64,000 nt of DNA. Origin: Pseudohongiella spirulinae (GTDB lineage: Bacteria > Pseudomonadota > Gammaproteobacteria > Pseudomonadales > Pseudohongiellaceae). A program made the position numbers and the translations under genes. Shown here one piece after another: positions 45,013 through 53,985 of this stretch. The first letter of the stretch is position 1, and every line of letters starts with the position of its first letter. The stretch covers positions 1,364,001 to 1,428,000 of the forward strand of contig NZ_CP013189.1 of assembly GCF_001444425.1 (NCBI RefSeq), given 5' to 3'. The notes under the pieces are model-generated. The model was not told where the DNA came from. It ran no database searches and saw only the letters and a program-made list of their open reading frames with translations.

Positions 45013-46445
45013 AAGTTAACCTCTCGTGTGACAGGTGACGAACCAACCGGGCCGGAAGCAGCCCAGCCAGCAATAATGGCAGAAAACAGACCGGCAGTGC
45101 CACCGGCCCGCACAATCAACAGGCCACCCGGTCGGAACTTGGGGACCTGTTTGTCTTTGAATTTTTCCGGAATGCCCTCGGCGATGCCACCCGCACCAGC
45201 GACCAGCCGCTCACCCGGAGCCAGCAGTAATTCTTCCAGCCGCTCACGCAAACGTTGCTTCGACCAGCCTGCCTCAATGAAAATACGGGCATGGTCGGGC
45301 GCAACAACCAGCACCGCATCGCCCGCCATGGCCAGTTTGACGTTGTCTACCGCCCGCAGCGATTCTGCCATGGAGCGGGCCAGAGATTCTGGATCGCGCG
45401 ACTTTTGATCGATGATACCCTGCACACCTTCACCGGGAAATACGGTGACCGCAGAGCGACCCGCCGGTATACCCCGCTGCTGGGCCAGTGGCAGCCAGTC
45501 ACTGTCCTCGGCCTCAGCAAAACAGAAGGTGTATTTGCCCGGATTTCCCAGCGTGGCCCGGTCTATCTCGCCGGGTCGGCCACCACCCACATTACGTATG
45601 ATCAGCTGCAGGGCGCGACCGATGGTGGCATTGGCGCGATTACCCTGGCCCAGGGCATTGTTGCCCGAGTTCATGCCGATGGCTTTGGCGATTGGGCCGT
45701 TTACCATGATCATGGGACTGCCAAACATGGTGGTGCAGATCAGGCCGTGCAGGCCAAAGTCGTCGTCTAATGCGGCTTCCAGGGCGGCGAGCAGCACTGG
45801 CATGTATTCAGGTTTGCAGCCAGCCATGACGGCGTTGATCGCAATTTTTTCCACGGTGCAGGGCACCAGGTCCGGGGGCATGATGCCCACGATTTCCTGC
45901 GGATCTCGCTGTGTGCCTTTCAGCATGCGCAGGACGCGGACGGGTGTCGGCGGCACGACCGGCAGTCCATCGCTCCAGCCTCGCGCATAGCAGGCTTCGA
46001 TGGTGTCTTCTTCGGCGCTGACGTCAATTTCACGGGATTTCAACTGCACACGGCCAAACGCCAGTTCCAGCCGCTCGGCGATGCCAGGTTCCAGCGTTTT
46101 TGAGCCGCAACCGGGGCGCATGGCCGGCAGATCTTCGCCCAGTTCGTCCAGTCCACTGATTGTTCGCCATTCTGCCTTGTCCCAGCCATAGGTGCGTGCT
46201 ACTTCCTGCCCCTGTTCGATACGGATGAGGGTAGGCACAAATTCAGTCTCCAACCGCCAGGAGTGCTCCAATGTCTGATCATAAACAGTTCCCGGCAGGC
46301 TTTCGGCGTATTGACTGGTGTCCTGCACATACACGCGCAGTGGTCCGGTATCTGCCAGTTTGGCCAGCAATGGCTCTATCAGGCGACAGGTCGGGCAATC
46401 GGCTTTGGCAACGACGATCAGGCCGTCGGGCGTGGGTGTTGTCAT
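45009..46445 (-). CDS. Thioredoxin-like protein fused to a conserved UGSC-associated domain
   Basis: This 478-residue cytoplasmic-looking protein has an N-terminal thioredoxin-like domain (about 1-100) with the redox motif CPTC at residues 17-20. A second domain (about 125-478) contains GWSDGLPVVPPTPVRVLRML, the cysteines in PCTVEKIAINAVMAGCKPEY and a glycine-rich stretch, NSGNNALGQGNRANATIGRA. I recognise the first domain but not a named function for the second. The gene overlaps the UGSC selenoprotein start by ATGA and heads the selenocysteine operon. The two products are therefore likely to work together, perhaps with CPTC reducing the selenoprotein. It is divergent from the diguanylate cyclase gene. 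Confidence 0.72.
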   Translation of the reverse strand: MTTPTPDGLIVVAKADCPTCRLIEPLLAKLADTGPLRVYVQDTSQYAESLPGTVYDQTLEHSWRLETEFVPTLIRIEQGQEVARTYGWDKAEWRTISGLDELGEDLPAMRPGCGSKTLEPGIAERLELAFGRVQLKSREIDVSAEEDTIEACYARGWSDGLPVVPPTPVRVLRMLKGTQRDPQEIVGIMPPDLVPCTVEKIAINAVMAGCKPEYMPVLLAALEAALDDDFGLHGLICTTMFGSPMIMVNGPIAKAIGMNSGNNALGQGNRANATIGRALQLIIRNVGGGRPGEIDRATLGNPGKYTFCFAEAEDSDWLPLAQQRGIPAGRSAVTVFPGEGVQGIIDQKSRDPESLARSMAESLRAVDNVKLAMAGDAVLVVAPDHARIFIEAGWSKQRLRERLEELLLAPGERLVAGAGGIAEGIPEKFKDKQVPKFRPGGLLIVRAGGTAGLFSAIIAGWAASGPVGSSPVTREVNL

Positions 46446-46545
46446 GAAGCGGTCGGCCTGGTCCGGATTGAAGGATATCTATGCCACAAAGGTATATTTG
46501 TCCGACTCGCTTGTCCAGTGAGTGTTCCTTGCGCTTCAGTCGCTA

Positions 46546-46551
46546 TATAAT
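46546..46551 (+). promoter_or_regulatory. Candidate -10 box of the diguanylate cyclase gene
   Basis: TATAAT lies 52 bases before the chosen start. No consensus -35 sits 17 bp upstream, so this is a tentative call. Confidence 0.4.
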
Positions 46552-46603
46552 CGATTTCGTGCAAAATAAAAGTTTACATACCACACCACGCCCTCGCTCA
46601 CTG

Positions 46604-48484
46604 ATGCGCAGCGTGCTGCGTCGTATCGTGCTGGCGGCCGTTCTGGTGGTCGGCGGGTTGACGGCGTTGGCATACAGCTTTATCCACACCGAAACCCAAA
46701 GCCGGTTGCTTGATAATCTGAGTGACTGGGTTATTGAGCGAGCTCGCAATGACAGTCTGATCTTTGAGCTGGCTCAGGAGAACCTGGCGCGTTTCAGTGC
46801 TGAATTCTTGCGGCTCTACACCTCTGATGTGCCGGTGCATGGCGACATCTTCTGGTCCTACTATCAGGAGGACGAGCATGGCGCAGTGCGTCTGCGCCGG
46901 GACTTTTACGACGGTATTTATGCCGATGATGGCCTTTATTACAGCAGCGTAAGCAGTTTTGTTGGCAATAACCAGTCAGTGGACAGTGTTGACCTGCAGC
47001 GTCGTCTGGTCCTGTCTGTGCGGCTGCTGGCACAGTTAGGGCCGGCCATGATCAATCGTTTTCAGAACATACATGTCAGTTTTCCCGAAAACGCCATCGC
47101 GCTCTATGCTCCTGGCACGCCCTGGGGTTTGGAGGCGGAACCTGATCTGCCCATGAATGAGCTCGGCGTTATTCGCTCCATGCAGCAATCTGAGAACCCT
47201 GAGCGCCTGCCGGGCTGGAGCGGACTCTATTACGATGAAACAGCACAGGAGTGGGCTCTGACTTATCAGGTGCCACTGGACATGAACGGTCAGCACTTGA
47301 TCAATCCCAGCCATGATGTGTCGTTAACGGATCTGATGGAAAGGCTGATCACCGATACACCTGAAGGTGGATACAATCTGATTTTTCGGCAGGATGGTTA
47401 TCTGATTGCGCATCCCGCCGAGCCAGCGTCTGACCGGCGTTGGGTCGGGCAGATGTCACTGCAGAATATTGATGACCCGGCACTGGTTCGACTATTCGAG
47501 CTGATAGATGAGTCCACCGGGGGCGAGCCAGGTGAAGTTGCGCTGATCCATAACAGTATTGATGATAACTGGCTGGCGGTCAGCGAGTTGTCCGGCCCGG
47601 GCTGGTGGTTTGTTTCAGTTTACCCCGCAGCATTGATTCGTGAGTCAGCCAGTCAGGCTGCAGCGGCCGTGCTGATCAGTGGTGTCATATTATTGCTTTT
47701 GTTGATTTTTATTATTGGATTTATTATCCGGCGCGATGCCGAGAAGCCTCTTGAACAGTTGCGTGAGGCGGCCGAAAGCATTGCGCTGGGTGATTACGAT
47801 GCAGTGGCTCAGGAGCAAATTAAATTGCCACGGCATTTGCGCAATGAAATAGGTCTGCTGGCTCGTACATTTTATGGCATGGCCGTGAATATTCGTGGCG
47901 CGCAGACGACTCTCGAACAGGTTGTTGCAGAACGAACCCGTGCTTTGGAGACAGCCAACCATAATCTGCGTGAGCTCAGTCTGCTGGATGGCTTGCTGGG
48001 CATTCACAACAGACGTGCGTTTGACCGGGATCTGGCTTCTGTATACGAGCAATGCAAGCGGGGGGTTGGTGATTTCTATGTGATGATGATTGACGTCGAT
48101 TCTTTCAAGCTGTTTAACGATAGCTATGGGCATGGCGAAGGAGACCTGGCACTTAAAGAGATCGCTGCCACCCTGAATTCAGCAATACGCAGCGATGACC
48201 GCCTGTATCGGTATGGTGGTGAAGAATTTGTGGTGATATTCAATTCCGGCCTGGAAGAACCGATTGAAAGTGCTGCCGAGCGGCTGCTGAATGCGGTGCG
48301 CAATCTGGCAATTCCCTTTCCTGAATCCGGCTATGGCATAGTCACTGTCAGTGCCGGATTGGTTCGAGGTTGTGCAGATTATCCCAGCTCTGAGCAGATT
48401 GTTGCGCATGCAGATCGTCTGCTATACGAGTCCAAGCGCGGCGGTCGTAATCGGCTCAGTATCGAAACTCAAACCGCATCGTGA
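46604..48484 (+). CDS. Membrane diguanylate cyclase with periplasmic sensor, HAMP and GGDEF domains
   Basis: The 626-residue protein synthesises c-di-GMP. Order: a TM helix (about 5-28), a large periplasmic Cache-like sensor domain (about 30-345) and a second TM helix (about 350-375). A HAMP-like segment follows (RRDAEKPLEQLREAAESIAL to about 440), then a coiled-coil linker and GGDEF (about 465-620). The active-site motif is GGEEF, with an upstream LLDGLLGIHNRRAFDRDL. No EAL domain is present. The ATG at 46604 is chosen; the frame is open to an ATG at 46481 but that lies upstream of a likely -10 box. It is divergent from the selenocysteine operon. Confidence 0.9.
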   Translation: MRSVLRRIVLAAVLVVGGLTALAYSFIHTETQSRLLDNLSDWVIERARNDSLIFELAQENLARFSAEFLRLYTSDVPVHGDIFWSYYQEDEHGAVRLRRDFYDGIYADDGLYYSSVSSFVGNNQSVDSVDLQRRLVLSVRLLAQLGPAMINRFQNIHVSFPENAIALYAPGTPWGLEAEPDLPMNELGVIRSMQQSENPERLPGWSGLYYDETAQEWALTYQVPLDMNGQHLINPSHDVSLTDLMERLITDTPEGGYNLIFRQDGYLIAHPAEPASDRRWVGQMSLQNIDDPALVRLFELIDESTGGEPGEVALIHNSIDDNWLAVSELSGPGWWFVSVYPAALIRESASQAAAAVLISGVILLLLLIFIIGFIIRRDAEKPLEQLREAAESIALGDYDAVAQEQIKLPRHLRNEIGLLARTFYGMAVNIRGAQTTLEQVVAERTRALETANHNLRELSLLDGLLGIHNRRAFDRDLASVYEQCKRGVGDFYVMMIDVDSFKLFNDSYGHGEGDLALKEIAATLNSAIRSDDRLYRYGGEEFVVIFNSGLEEPIESAAERLLNAVRNLAIPFPESGYGIVTVSAGLVRGCADYPSSEQIVAHADRLLYESKRGGRNRLSIETQTAS

Positions 48485-48581
48485 TCTTGTAACGGATTAG
48501 ATATCAATCCGTGGCGACATTCTGTCGGGTGTTCCTGACGAAACAGAAGTCCGAATTTATCGTAGAACCGGGAGAATGAAT

Positions 48582-49118
48582 ATGTCTGAGCAACAAAAAT
48601 ACCCGTTGATGTGGCGAATACTCCATTGGCTGATGGCGCTGATGGTGCTGACTCTGATCCCTGTTGGTTTGTGGATGACGGCGCGTGGTGAGGCGAACGT
48701 CTGGGGTGAGTTAACCAACGCCCTGTATAGCTCGCATAAAGCGATTGGTTTTGCGGTGCTCTTGCTTATGGTTGTCCGAATCGGGTTCAAACTCACGCTG
48801 CGCACGCCGGCGTATCCTGCAGAGTTGCCGGTGGCATTGCAGCGAGCCGCCAAGGGTTTACATCATTTATTGTACGTTCTGCTGATCGTGACCCCACTGT
48901 TTGGCTGGGCCGGTGTGACGGCCTACCCGGCGCTGATTACCTGGGGAGGCGATCTGCCGGCCATGCCGATGGTGCCAGTTAACCAGGAGCTCGCCGAAAG
49001 ATTGTTTGCGATACATGGTACGCTGGCTTTAGTTCTGGGTGTGCTGATTGCGGGCCATATTGCTGCTGCCATTCGTCACATTCTGCGAAAGGATGGAATC
49101 TTCCGCAGAATGTTATGA
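48582..49118 (+). CDS. Cytochrome b561
   Basis: This 178-residue four-helix membrane cytochrome is of the bacterial b561 (CybB) family, which oxidises quinol and may reduce superoxide. Histidines expected to bind two b hemes are in RILHWLMALMVL, LYSSHKAIGF, GLHHLLYVLL and FAIHGTLALVLG/AGHIAAAIRH. The start at 48582 is preferred over 48576 because GGGAG then sits 7 bases upstream. It converges with secDF, the stops being 8 bases apart. Confidence 0.92.
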   Translation: MSEQQKYPLMWRILHWLMALMVLTLIPVGLWMTARGEANVWGELTNALYSSHKAIGFAVLLLMVVRIGFKLTLRTPAYPAELPVALQRAAKGLHHLLYVLLIVTPLFGWAGVTAYPALITWGGDLPAMPMVPVNQELAERLFAIHGTLALVLGVLIAGHIAAAIRHILRKDGIFRRML

Positions 49119-49126
49119 ACCTGTCA

Positions 49127-51439
49127 CTATCTAACAACAGTTGCCACGTCGTGCTCGAGAGGGCGTAACTGGGGCTGTCCCAGGCGTTGTCGGCGTTTGC
49201 CCAATATCAATACAATGGGTGCCGCTATGAAAATTGACGAGCTGGTACTGACCACGATGCCAAACAGCATAGGGATAGCGAAACTGGCAACGGCGCTGCC
49301 ACCGGCAATCGCCATAGGTAATACCGCCACCAGTGTACTTATCGAGGTATAAGTTGTTCGGGTAAGCGTTGCGCTGATGCTGCGATTGACCAGAGTGTCC
49401 AGCGCCATATCGGGCCGCGCTCGCATGCTTTCTCGCATGCGGTCAAACACCACGACCTTATCATTGACTGAATAACCGATCAGTGCCAAAAGAGCTGCGA
49501 TGGCTGTGAGGTTGAATTCCACGCCAGTGAGCACGAAAAAACCAATGGTTTTGGTCAGATCCAGCGCAATGGTAAGTATCGCCGCCAGAGCAAAGTGATT
49601 TTCAAATCGATACCACAGATATAACAACATCCCGGCACCTGCCAGCATGACGGCCAGTATGCTCATATCTGTGAAGTCACCGCTGACTCGGGGGCCTACC
49701 ATCTCGGCACGGTCTATATTGACCTCCGGAAGTGCTGCACTGACTGCGCTGCGTAAATCCGCTATTTGATTATCTCCGTCAGCTGTTGCCTGAACAGCCT
49801 GGCGAATCAGCCATGACTGTCCCTGACCAGCAGAAAGTGCCTGTATAGATATATCCTGGAGACCGGATTGGCTTAACACAGCCTGCAGCTGCTCAAGAGA
49901 GGTATCAGATGTTCGCATTTCCAGCAGTGCACCACCGCTGAAGTCGATTCCGTAATTAAGTCCGGGTTGCATCATCAGCCCCAATGATGCAATGGACAGA
50001 ACTGCCGAAATGAGCAGTCCGGTGGCACCGGCTTTCATGAAGCGAATCACACGCCGGCCACTGCTGAATTGATCACCTGCGTGATCCAACCATGGCAGGC
50101 CACGGATGACCAGTGGTTTGCGACCACGGCGGCGCACTATCCACTCCATCATTACCCGGTTAACGGCGACAGCTGTAAACAGCGACGTCAGCAATCCTAT
50201 ACCCATAGTTACAGCGAAACCACGTATCGGCCCCGATCCCATTGCAAAGAGCAGGCTGACAGCAATCAAGGTTGTGATGTTGGAGTCAAGAATCGTTCCG
50301 TAGGCGCGCCGAAAGCCGTTGTCCAGCGATAGCCAGGCGCCTTTGCCCTGACGGACTTCATCGCGGATGCGTTCGTTAATCAGGATATTCGCGTCAACAG
50401 CCATACCCAGCACCAGGATCAAACCGGCAATGCCCGGCAGCGTCAAGGTGGCACCGAGCAGACTCAATACACCGAAGACCAGGCCCATGTTGATGGCCAG
50501 TCCCAGCCAGGCGATCAGCCCCCAGCTGCCATAGATCGCCAGCATAAACGCAAGCACCAGCCCCGCCCCCAACAAACCAGTCATAATGCCCATGTTGATA
50601 GCCTGGCTGCCCAGGTTGGGTCCGACAGTGCGTTCCTCAACAATGTCCAGTGCAGCTGGCAGAGCGCCGGCGCGTAGCAGCATAGCCAGTTCACCGGCTT
50701 CCACCGCTGAGAATTGACCACTGATTTCCCCGCTGCCGCCAGTTATCGGCGAACGGATTACCGGAGCCGTGACCACTTTGCCGTCCAGCACTACCGCCAG
50801 TGCGCGTCCGATATTTTCCCGGGTCATTTGCGCGAATTGGCGGCCACCGGTTTGATCAAGTGTAAAGTTGACCACCGGCAGATTTGTCTGTGGCTGCAAC
50901 GCCATGCGTGCATCTCTAACGTGTTTGCCTTCCATGGCTATTCGACGCTCCAGGCGGTATGTTTGCTCAGGATCGTTTTGATCGGGCAAAGTCATGACCG
51001 TGCGGTTGCCAGGTTCGGCAACCCAGTGGAAGTTCATCTGGGCAGTTGTACCCAGCAGCTCTCTCACCTGTTGCGGCTCGTCTACGCCTGGTAGTTGCAC
51101 CAGAATCGCATCCTGGCCCTGGCGGGTAATACTCGGTTCGACCATGCCGGTTTCATCCAGTCGCCGGTGGATGACCTCGATGCTCTGGCTGATCACATCA
51201 TCCAGCAGGGCATCTGCACTCAGCTTGTCGCGATCCTGGTAGATTTCGTGGCTGTCGACGACCAGCAATAGCTGGGAACCACCACGCAGGTCCAGTCCCA
51301 GCTTCAGGGTGTTGTTGAGATAGGCTTCGGGCAGCATGCCGTGTGCCGACTCGGGAAGAACATTGGGCAGGGCGCTTAGCAACCCCAGAACTATAATCAG
51401 CGCATACCACAGCGTGCGCTTGTAAAGTGACGTCATCAT
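49127..51439 (-). CDS. secDF: Fused protein-export membrane protein SecDF
   Basis: SecDF is an RND-type proton-driven factor that pulls preproteins out of SecYEG. One 770-residue chain carries SecD in the first 440 residues (GLDLRGGSQLLLVVD, the P1 domain, then TM helices with VLGMAVDANILINERIRDEV). SecF occupies about 465-770 (GIDFSGGALLEMR, LALIGYSVNDKVVVFDRMRE). Start at 51439 with AGGAG six bases upstream. Most gammaproteobacteria encode separate secD and secF next to yajC and tgt; none of those are here, so this may be a second, accessory SecDF. Confidence 0.93.
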   Translation of the reverse strand: MMTSLYKRTLWYALIIVLGLLSALPNVLPESAHGMLPEAYLNNTLKLGLDLRGGSQLLLVVDSHEIYQDRDKLSADALLDDVISQSIEVIHRRLDETGMVEPSITRQGQDAILVQLPGVDEPQQVRELLGTTAQMNFHWVAEPGNRTVMTLPDQNDPEQTYRLERRIAMEGKHVRDARMALQPQTNLPVVNFTLDQTGGRQFAQMTRENIGRALAVVLDGKVVTAPVIRSPITGGSGEISGQFSAVEAGELAMLLRAGALPAALDIVEERTVGPNLGSQAINMGIMTGLLGAGLVLAFMLAIYGSWGLIAWLGLAINMGLVFGVLSLLGATLTLPGIAGLILVLGMAVDANILINERIRDEVRQGKGAWLSLDNGFRRAYGTILDSNITTLIAVSLLFAMGSGPIRGFAVTMGIGLLTSLFTAVAVNRVMMEWIVRRRGRKPLVIRGLPWLDHAGDQFSSGRRVIRFMKAGATGLLISAVLSIASLGLMMQPGLNYGIDFSGGALLEMRTSDTSLEQLQAVLSQSGLQDISIQALSAGQGQSWLIRQAVQATADGDNQIADLRSAVSAALPEVNIDRAEMVGPRVSGDFTDMSILAVMLAGAGMLLYLWYRFENHFALAAILTIALDLTKTIGFFVLTGVEFNLTAIAALLALIGYSVNDKVVVFDRMRESMRARPDMALDTLVNRSISATLTRTTYTSISTLVAVLPMAIAGGSAVASFAIPMLFGIVVSTSSSIFIAAPIVLILGKRRQRLGQPQLRPLEHDVATVVR

Positions 51440-51528
51440 CAATAACTCCTGCACGACAAATACTCGCTACGCAGCAAGCATTGTTTTGCCGTGGCTCACA
51501 TCAAGAAAAAAAGGATGTTATGCAGGGT

Positions 51529-51843
51529 TTATCGATTAAAGGGTGGGGCGCGGGCCTGCTGAGTTGTCAGTGCCTGTTTGATGTGGCACTCATTCCCGGA
51601 AAGGAAAGCGGCGCCTGTGGAGCGGCTGAGCGGAGCCAGCGGCTGGCCCGCTATCGCCAGATCCGGATCAGACTCGTCCTGGATTAACTGACTGGCGAGC
51701 ACTGCCCGCATGTCAGCTGGCAGTGAGGCATGTGAGGCGACCCAGCCACCAAGCTTATCTGCATTGTGCTGTCCCTGTGCGCTGGCTGTTGACAGGGGAA
51801 AGCCTGACAACAGCAAAGCGCAGAGCAGGAAGTGGGTCGACAT
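51529..51843 (-). CDS. Small exported protein of unknown function
   Basis: The 104-residue product begins MSTHFLLCALLLSGFPLSTA with a cleavage site near ASAQ, so it is probably exported. The mature part (about 80 residues) has no recognisable domain and a single cysteine (GNECHIKQ). No ribosome binding site is evident at this ATG or at the in-frame GTG at 51864. It lies upstream of secDF on the same strand, 89 bases away. It could be a real small secreted protein or a chance frame. Confidence 0.5.
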   Translation of the reverse strand: MSTHFLLCALLLSGFPLSTASAQGQHNADKLGGWVASHASLPADMRAVLASQLIQDESDPDLAIAGQPLAPLSRSTGAAFLSGNECHIKQALTTQQARAPPFNR

Positions 51844-51934
51844 CAATGTGCGAAACACGGTCACAGGTTCAATAATCCGTGAATTACGAAGACGAATATA
51901 CTTATACGCTTTGCTATGTTGCAGCGCAAGAAAT

Positions 51935-52186
51935 CTAAGCGGTCAAGTCTTCTTTAGGACCGAAAAATTCATAACGTATCTGCGTGTGTGGCACTTCCCA
52001 GCAGGCAAGTACTTTGTTGTGCAAGGTATTGGGGACGTAATCATCGAGACAGATAGAATTTGGTGACTCTTCACGCGTCACCCAAAACTGATTGGCCCAG
52101 TGAAGATATGGTGTAACTTCAGGATTATGTGCGAACATACGATCGTAAAAATGGCGGGTCAGTGTTTCTCCGTCAAACGACTCAAC
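51935..52186 (-). pseudogene. Internally deleted flavohemoglobin (Hmp) remnant
   Basis: The frame opens at VESFDGETLTRHFYDRMFAH, then NPEVTPY, like the globin helix A/B segment of flavohemoglobin (LTxxFYxRMFxxNPEV). It ends VPHTQIRYEFFGPKEDLTA, like the NAD-domain C-terminus of Hmp (VPxxxIHYExFGP). The middle (FWVTREESPNSICLDDY) is a weak match to the start of the FAD domain. About 85 codons remain of roughly 400, and no heme-proximal His or flavin motif survives. There is no clear start codon upstream, though an ATG at 52138 could give a 67-residue product. It is best read as a pseudogene of a nitric oxide dioxygenase. Confidence 0.5.
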
Positions 52187-52205
52187 TCAAGAGGTAGCCA
52201 AGTCA

Positions 52206-53537
52206 GTGGAATACACAGACTTTAAAAATGAGGCCGTCGCGCTGTCTGCACAGCTGCTGCATGTGTCAACTCAGACCGAAACTTATGCTCAACTCGGACT
52301 TGTCATCGTTATTTTCGGCTTCGCCTATTTTATCAGTAGCCGCCTGCGGGCGTATTTACCCGGCTTTGCGGAGTCTGCGCCTGACGGTCCTCTCAGTCCG
52401 ATACGTAAACTGACCGGTCATCTTGGTAATTTACTGTTTCCGCTGTTAAGTGTGCTGGTTTTGAGTTTCGCTGTGGAACTGAGTACCACTTTGCTGGGAC
52501 AGTCATGGCTGGTACGCACAGCACTGATTGTCGCCATGCTGCTGATTTACAACTCTATTATCAGGGATCACGTACGCAATGATTTTGTTGCATTTGTATT
52601 CCGCTGGGTGGGATTGCCACTGATCTTTCTTTATTACCTTGAGTGGCTGGAACCATTGATCGACATTCTTGAATCCATGCAGGTGACTCTGGGCAATATT
52701 CAGGTTTCTGCCTATGGTGTGGTGCGGGTTGCAGTATTTGGCTCGATCCTGTTCTGGCTGGGACGCATTTCCAACAACACCGGACAAGAGATGATCCGGC
52801 GTCAGGAGAAACTGGATTTCCGTGCCCGTGAGGTGGCGGCCAAGCTTCTCCAGGTCACCATCTTTTTTGTCATCTTTTTGCTGCTGTTGCAGATCATGGG
52901 CATCAATTTGACGGCTCTTGCGGTGTTCGGCGGTGCAGTGGGTGTGGGCCTGGGTTTTGGGCTGCAGGCTATCGCCTCAAATTTCATTTCCGGTATCATC
53001 ATTCTGCTGGATCGTTCGGTATCACTGGGTGACTATATTGAACTGGAAGATGGTCGCACCGGCGTTGTTCGGGAACTGACGCTGCGATCAACGACGCTGG
53101 AAACATTCGATGGTAAAGACATCATGGTGCCGAATGAAAAATTTGTCACCGAAAGTTTCACGAACTGGACACATAAAAACAAAAAGCAGCGTTACCGGGT
53201 CGATTTCTCCGTGGCCTATGGTTCTGATATCCGTCGTCTTGTGGAGATTGTCAAGGCAACTGTGGCGTCCCATGACCAGGTGCTTAGTGGCGAAGAGGTA
53301 CCCTTTGAGGAGCGACCCGATTGTGAGATTGATGGATTCGGTGATTCTGGCATTAACATGTTTGTGGAATTCTGGATGGAAGGCATCGATGACGGTAAGA
53401 ACAGGGTGGGTGGCGACCTGCTGTTGATGATTTATGAGGCTATGCGTGATCATGGATTTTCGATTCCCTTCCCGCAGCGTGAAGTCAGGGTGCTCAATCC
53501 ACAGACTCATAATGAGGGTTCTGGTCATGGCACATAA
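52206..53537 (+). CDS. MscS-type mechanosensitive ion channel
   Basis: This 443-residue channel of the MscS superfamily is longer than E. coli MscS (286). It has extra N-terminal TM helices (about residues 25-45, 75-95, 105-125, 130-150, 180-200) before the core. The pore helix TM3 and following beta domain are clear: AVFGGAVGVGLGFGLQAIAS, then NFISGIIILLDRSVSLGDYI. The start is GTG (52206), with AAGAGGT about 11 bases upstream. It opens under membrane tension to release solutes. Its 3' end overlaps the RidA lipoprotein gene by 11 bases. Confidence 0.9.
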   Translation: MEYTDFKNEAVALSAQLLHVSTQTETYAQLGLVIVIFGFAYFISSRLRAYLPGFAESAPDGPLSPIRKLTGHLGNLLFPLLSVLVLSFAVELSTTLLGQSWLVRTALIVAMLLIYNSIIRDHVRNDFVAFVFRWVGLPLIFLYYLEWLEPLIDILESMQVTLGNIQVSAYGVVRVAVFGSILFWLGRISNNTGQEMIRRQEKLDFRAREVAAKLLQVTIFFVIFLLLLQIMGINLTALAVFGGAVGVGLGFGLQAIASNFISGIIILLDRSVSLGDYIELEDGRTGVVRELTLRSTTLETFDGKDIMVPNEKFVTESFTNWTHKNKKQRYRVDFSVAYGSDIRRLVEIVKATVASHDQVLSGEEVPFEERPDCEIDGFGDSGINMFVEFWMEGIDDGKNRVGGDLLLMIYEAMRDHGFSIPFPQREVRVLNPQTHNEGSGHGT

Positions 53538-53985
53538 GTCTGTAAATATATTCTTTGCATTGGTGTGTATCTTTTTAACAGCGTGCCATGTATCTCCTTC
53601 TACCGGGAAGCTGATTCACAGTACAGCTGATATTTACCCGGCTGTTGGCCCATACTCACAGATTGTGCAAGCTGGTGATCAGTATTTCTTGTCGGGTGTC
53701 ATTCCCCTGAATCTGAATGGGGATGCAATTGCTGGTGACACCATCGAACAGCAGACCCGACAAGTTCTTGATTACATCGCAGCAAAACTGCAATCACTTG
53801 GCCTCCGGTTGGAGCACGTGGTAATGGCTACTGTGTATATGACTGACCTGCAGGAGTTTTCACGTATGAATCAAGTGTACGGCGAGTACTTTGTCAACAA
53901 TGCACCAGCACGAGCTACTGTTGAAGTAGCCCGGTTGCCCAGAGATGCAAAAATTGAAATTGCAGTGGTAGCGTCCTCCCTATGA
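53527..53985 (+). CDS. RidA family lipoprotein
   Basis: The 152-residue product has a lipoprotein signal (MAHKSVNIFFALVCIFLTAC, Cys20) ahead of a RidA/YjgF domain. Conserved features are AVGPYSQIVQAGDQYFLSGV, LGLRLEHVVMATVYMTDL and PARATVEVARLPRDAKIEIA with the arginine of the active site (ARATVEV). A membrane-anchored periplasmic RidA is unusual, since most RidA act on cytoplasmic 2-aminoacrylate. The gene starts within the end of the mscS-type gene and overlaps the following SDR gene by ATGA, so the three are coupled. Confidence 0.87.
   Translation: MAHKSVNIFFALVCIFLTACHVSPSTGKLIHSTADIYPAVGPYSQIVQAGDQYFLSGVIPLNLNGDAIAGDTIEQQTRQVLDYIAAKLQSLGLRLEHVVMATVYMTDLQEFSRMNQVYGEYFVNNAPARATVEVARLPRDAKIEIAVVASSL

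Noticed and set aside
46481..46603. N-terminal extension of the diguanylate cyclase
   Set aside because: The extension overlaps the likely -10 box and would place 41 non-hydrophobic residues before the first TM helix.
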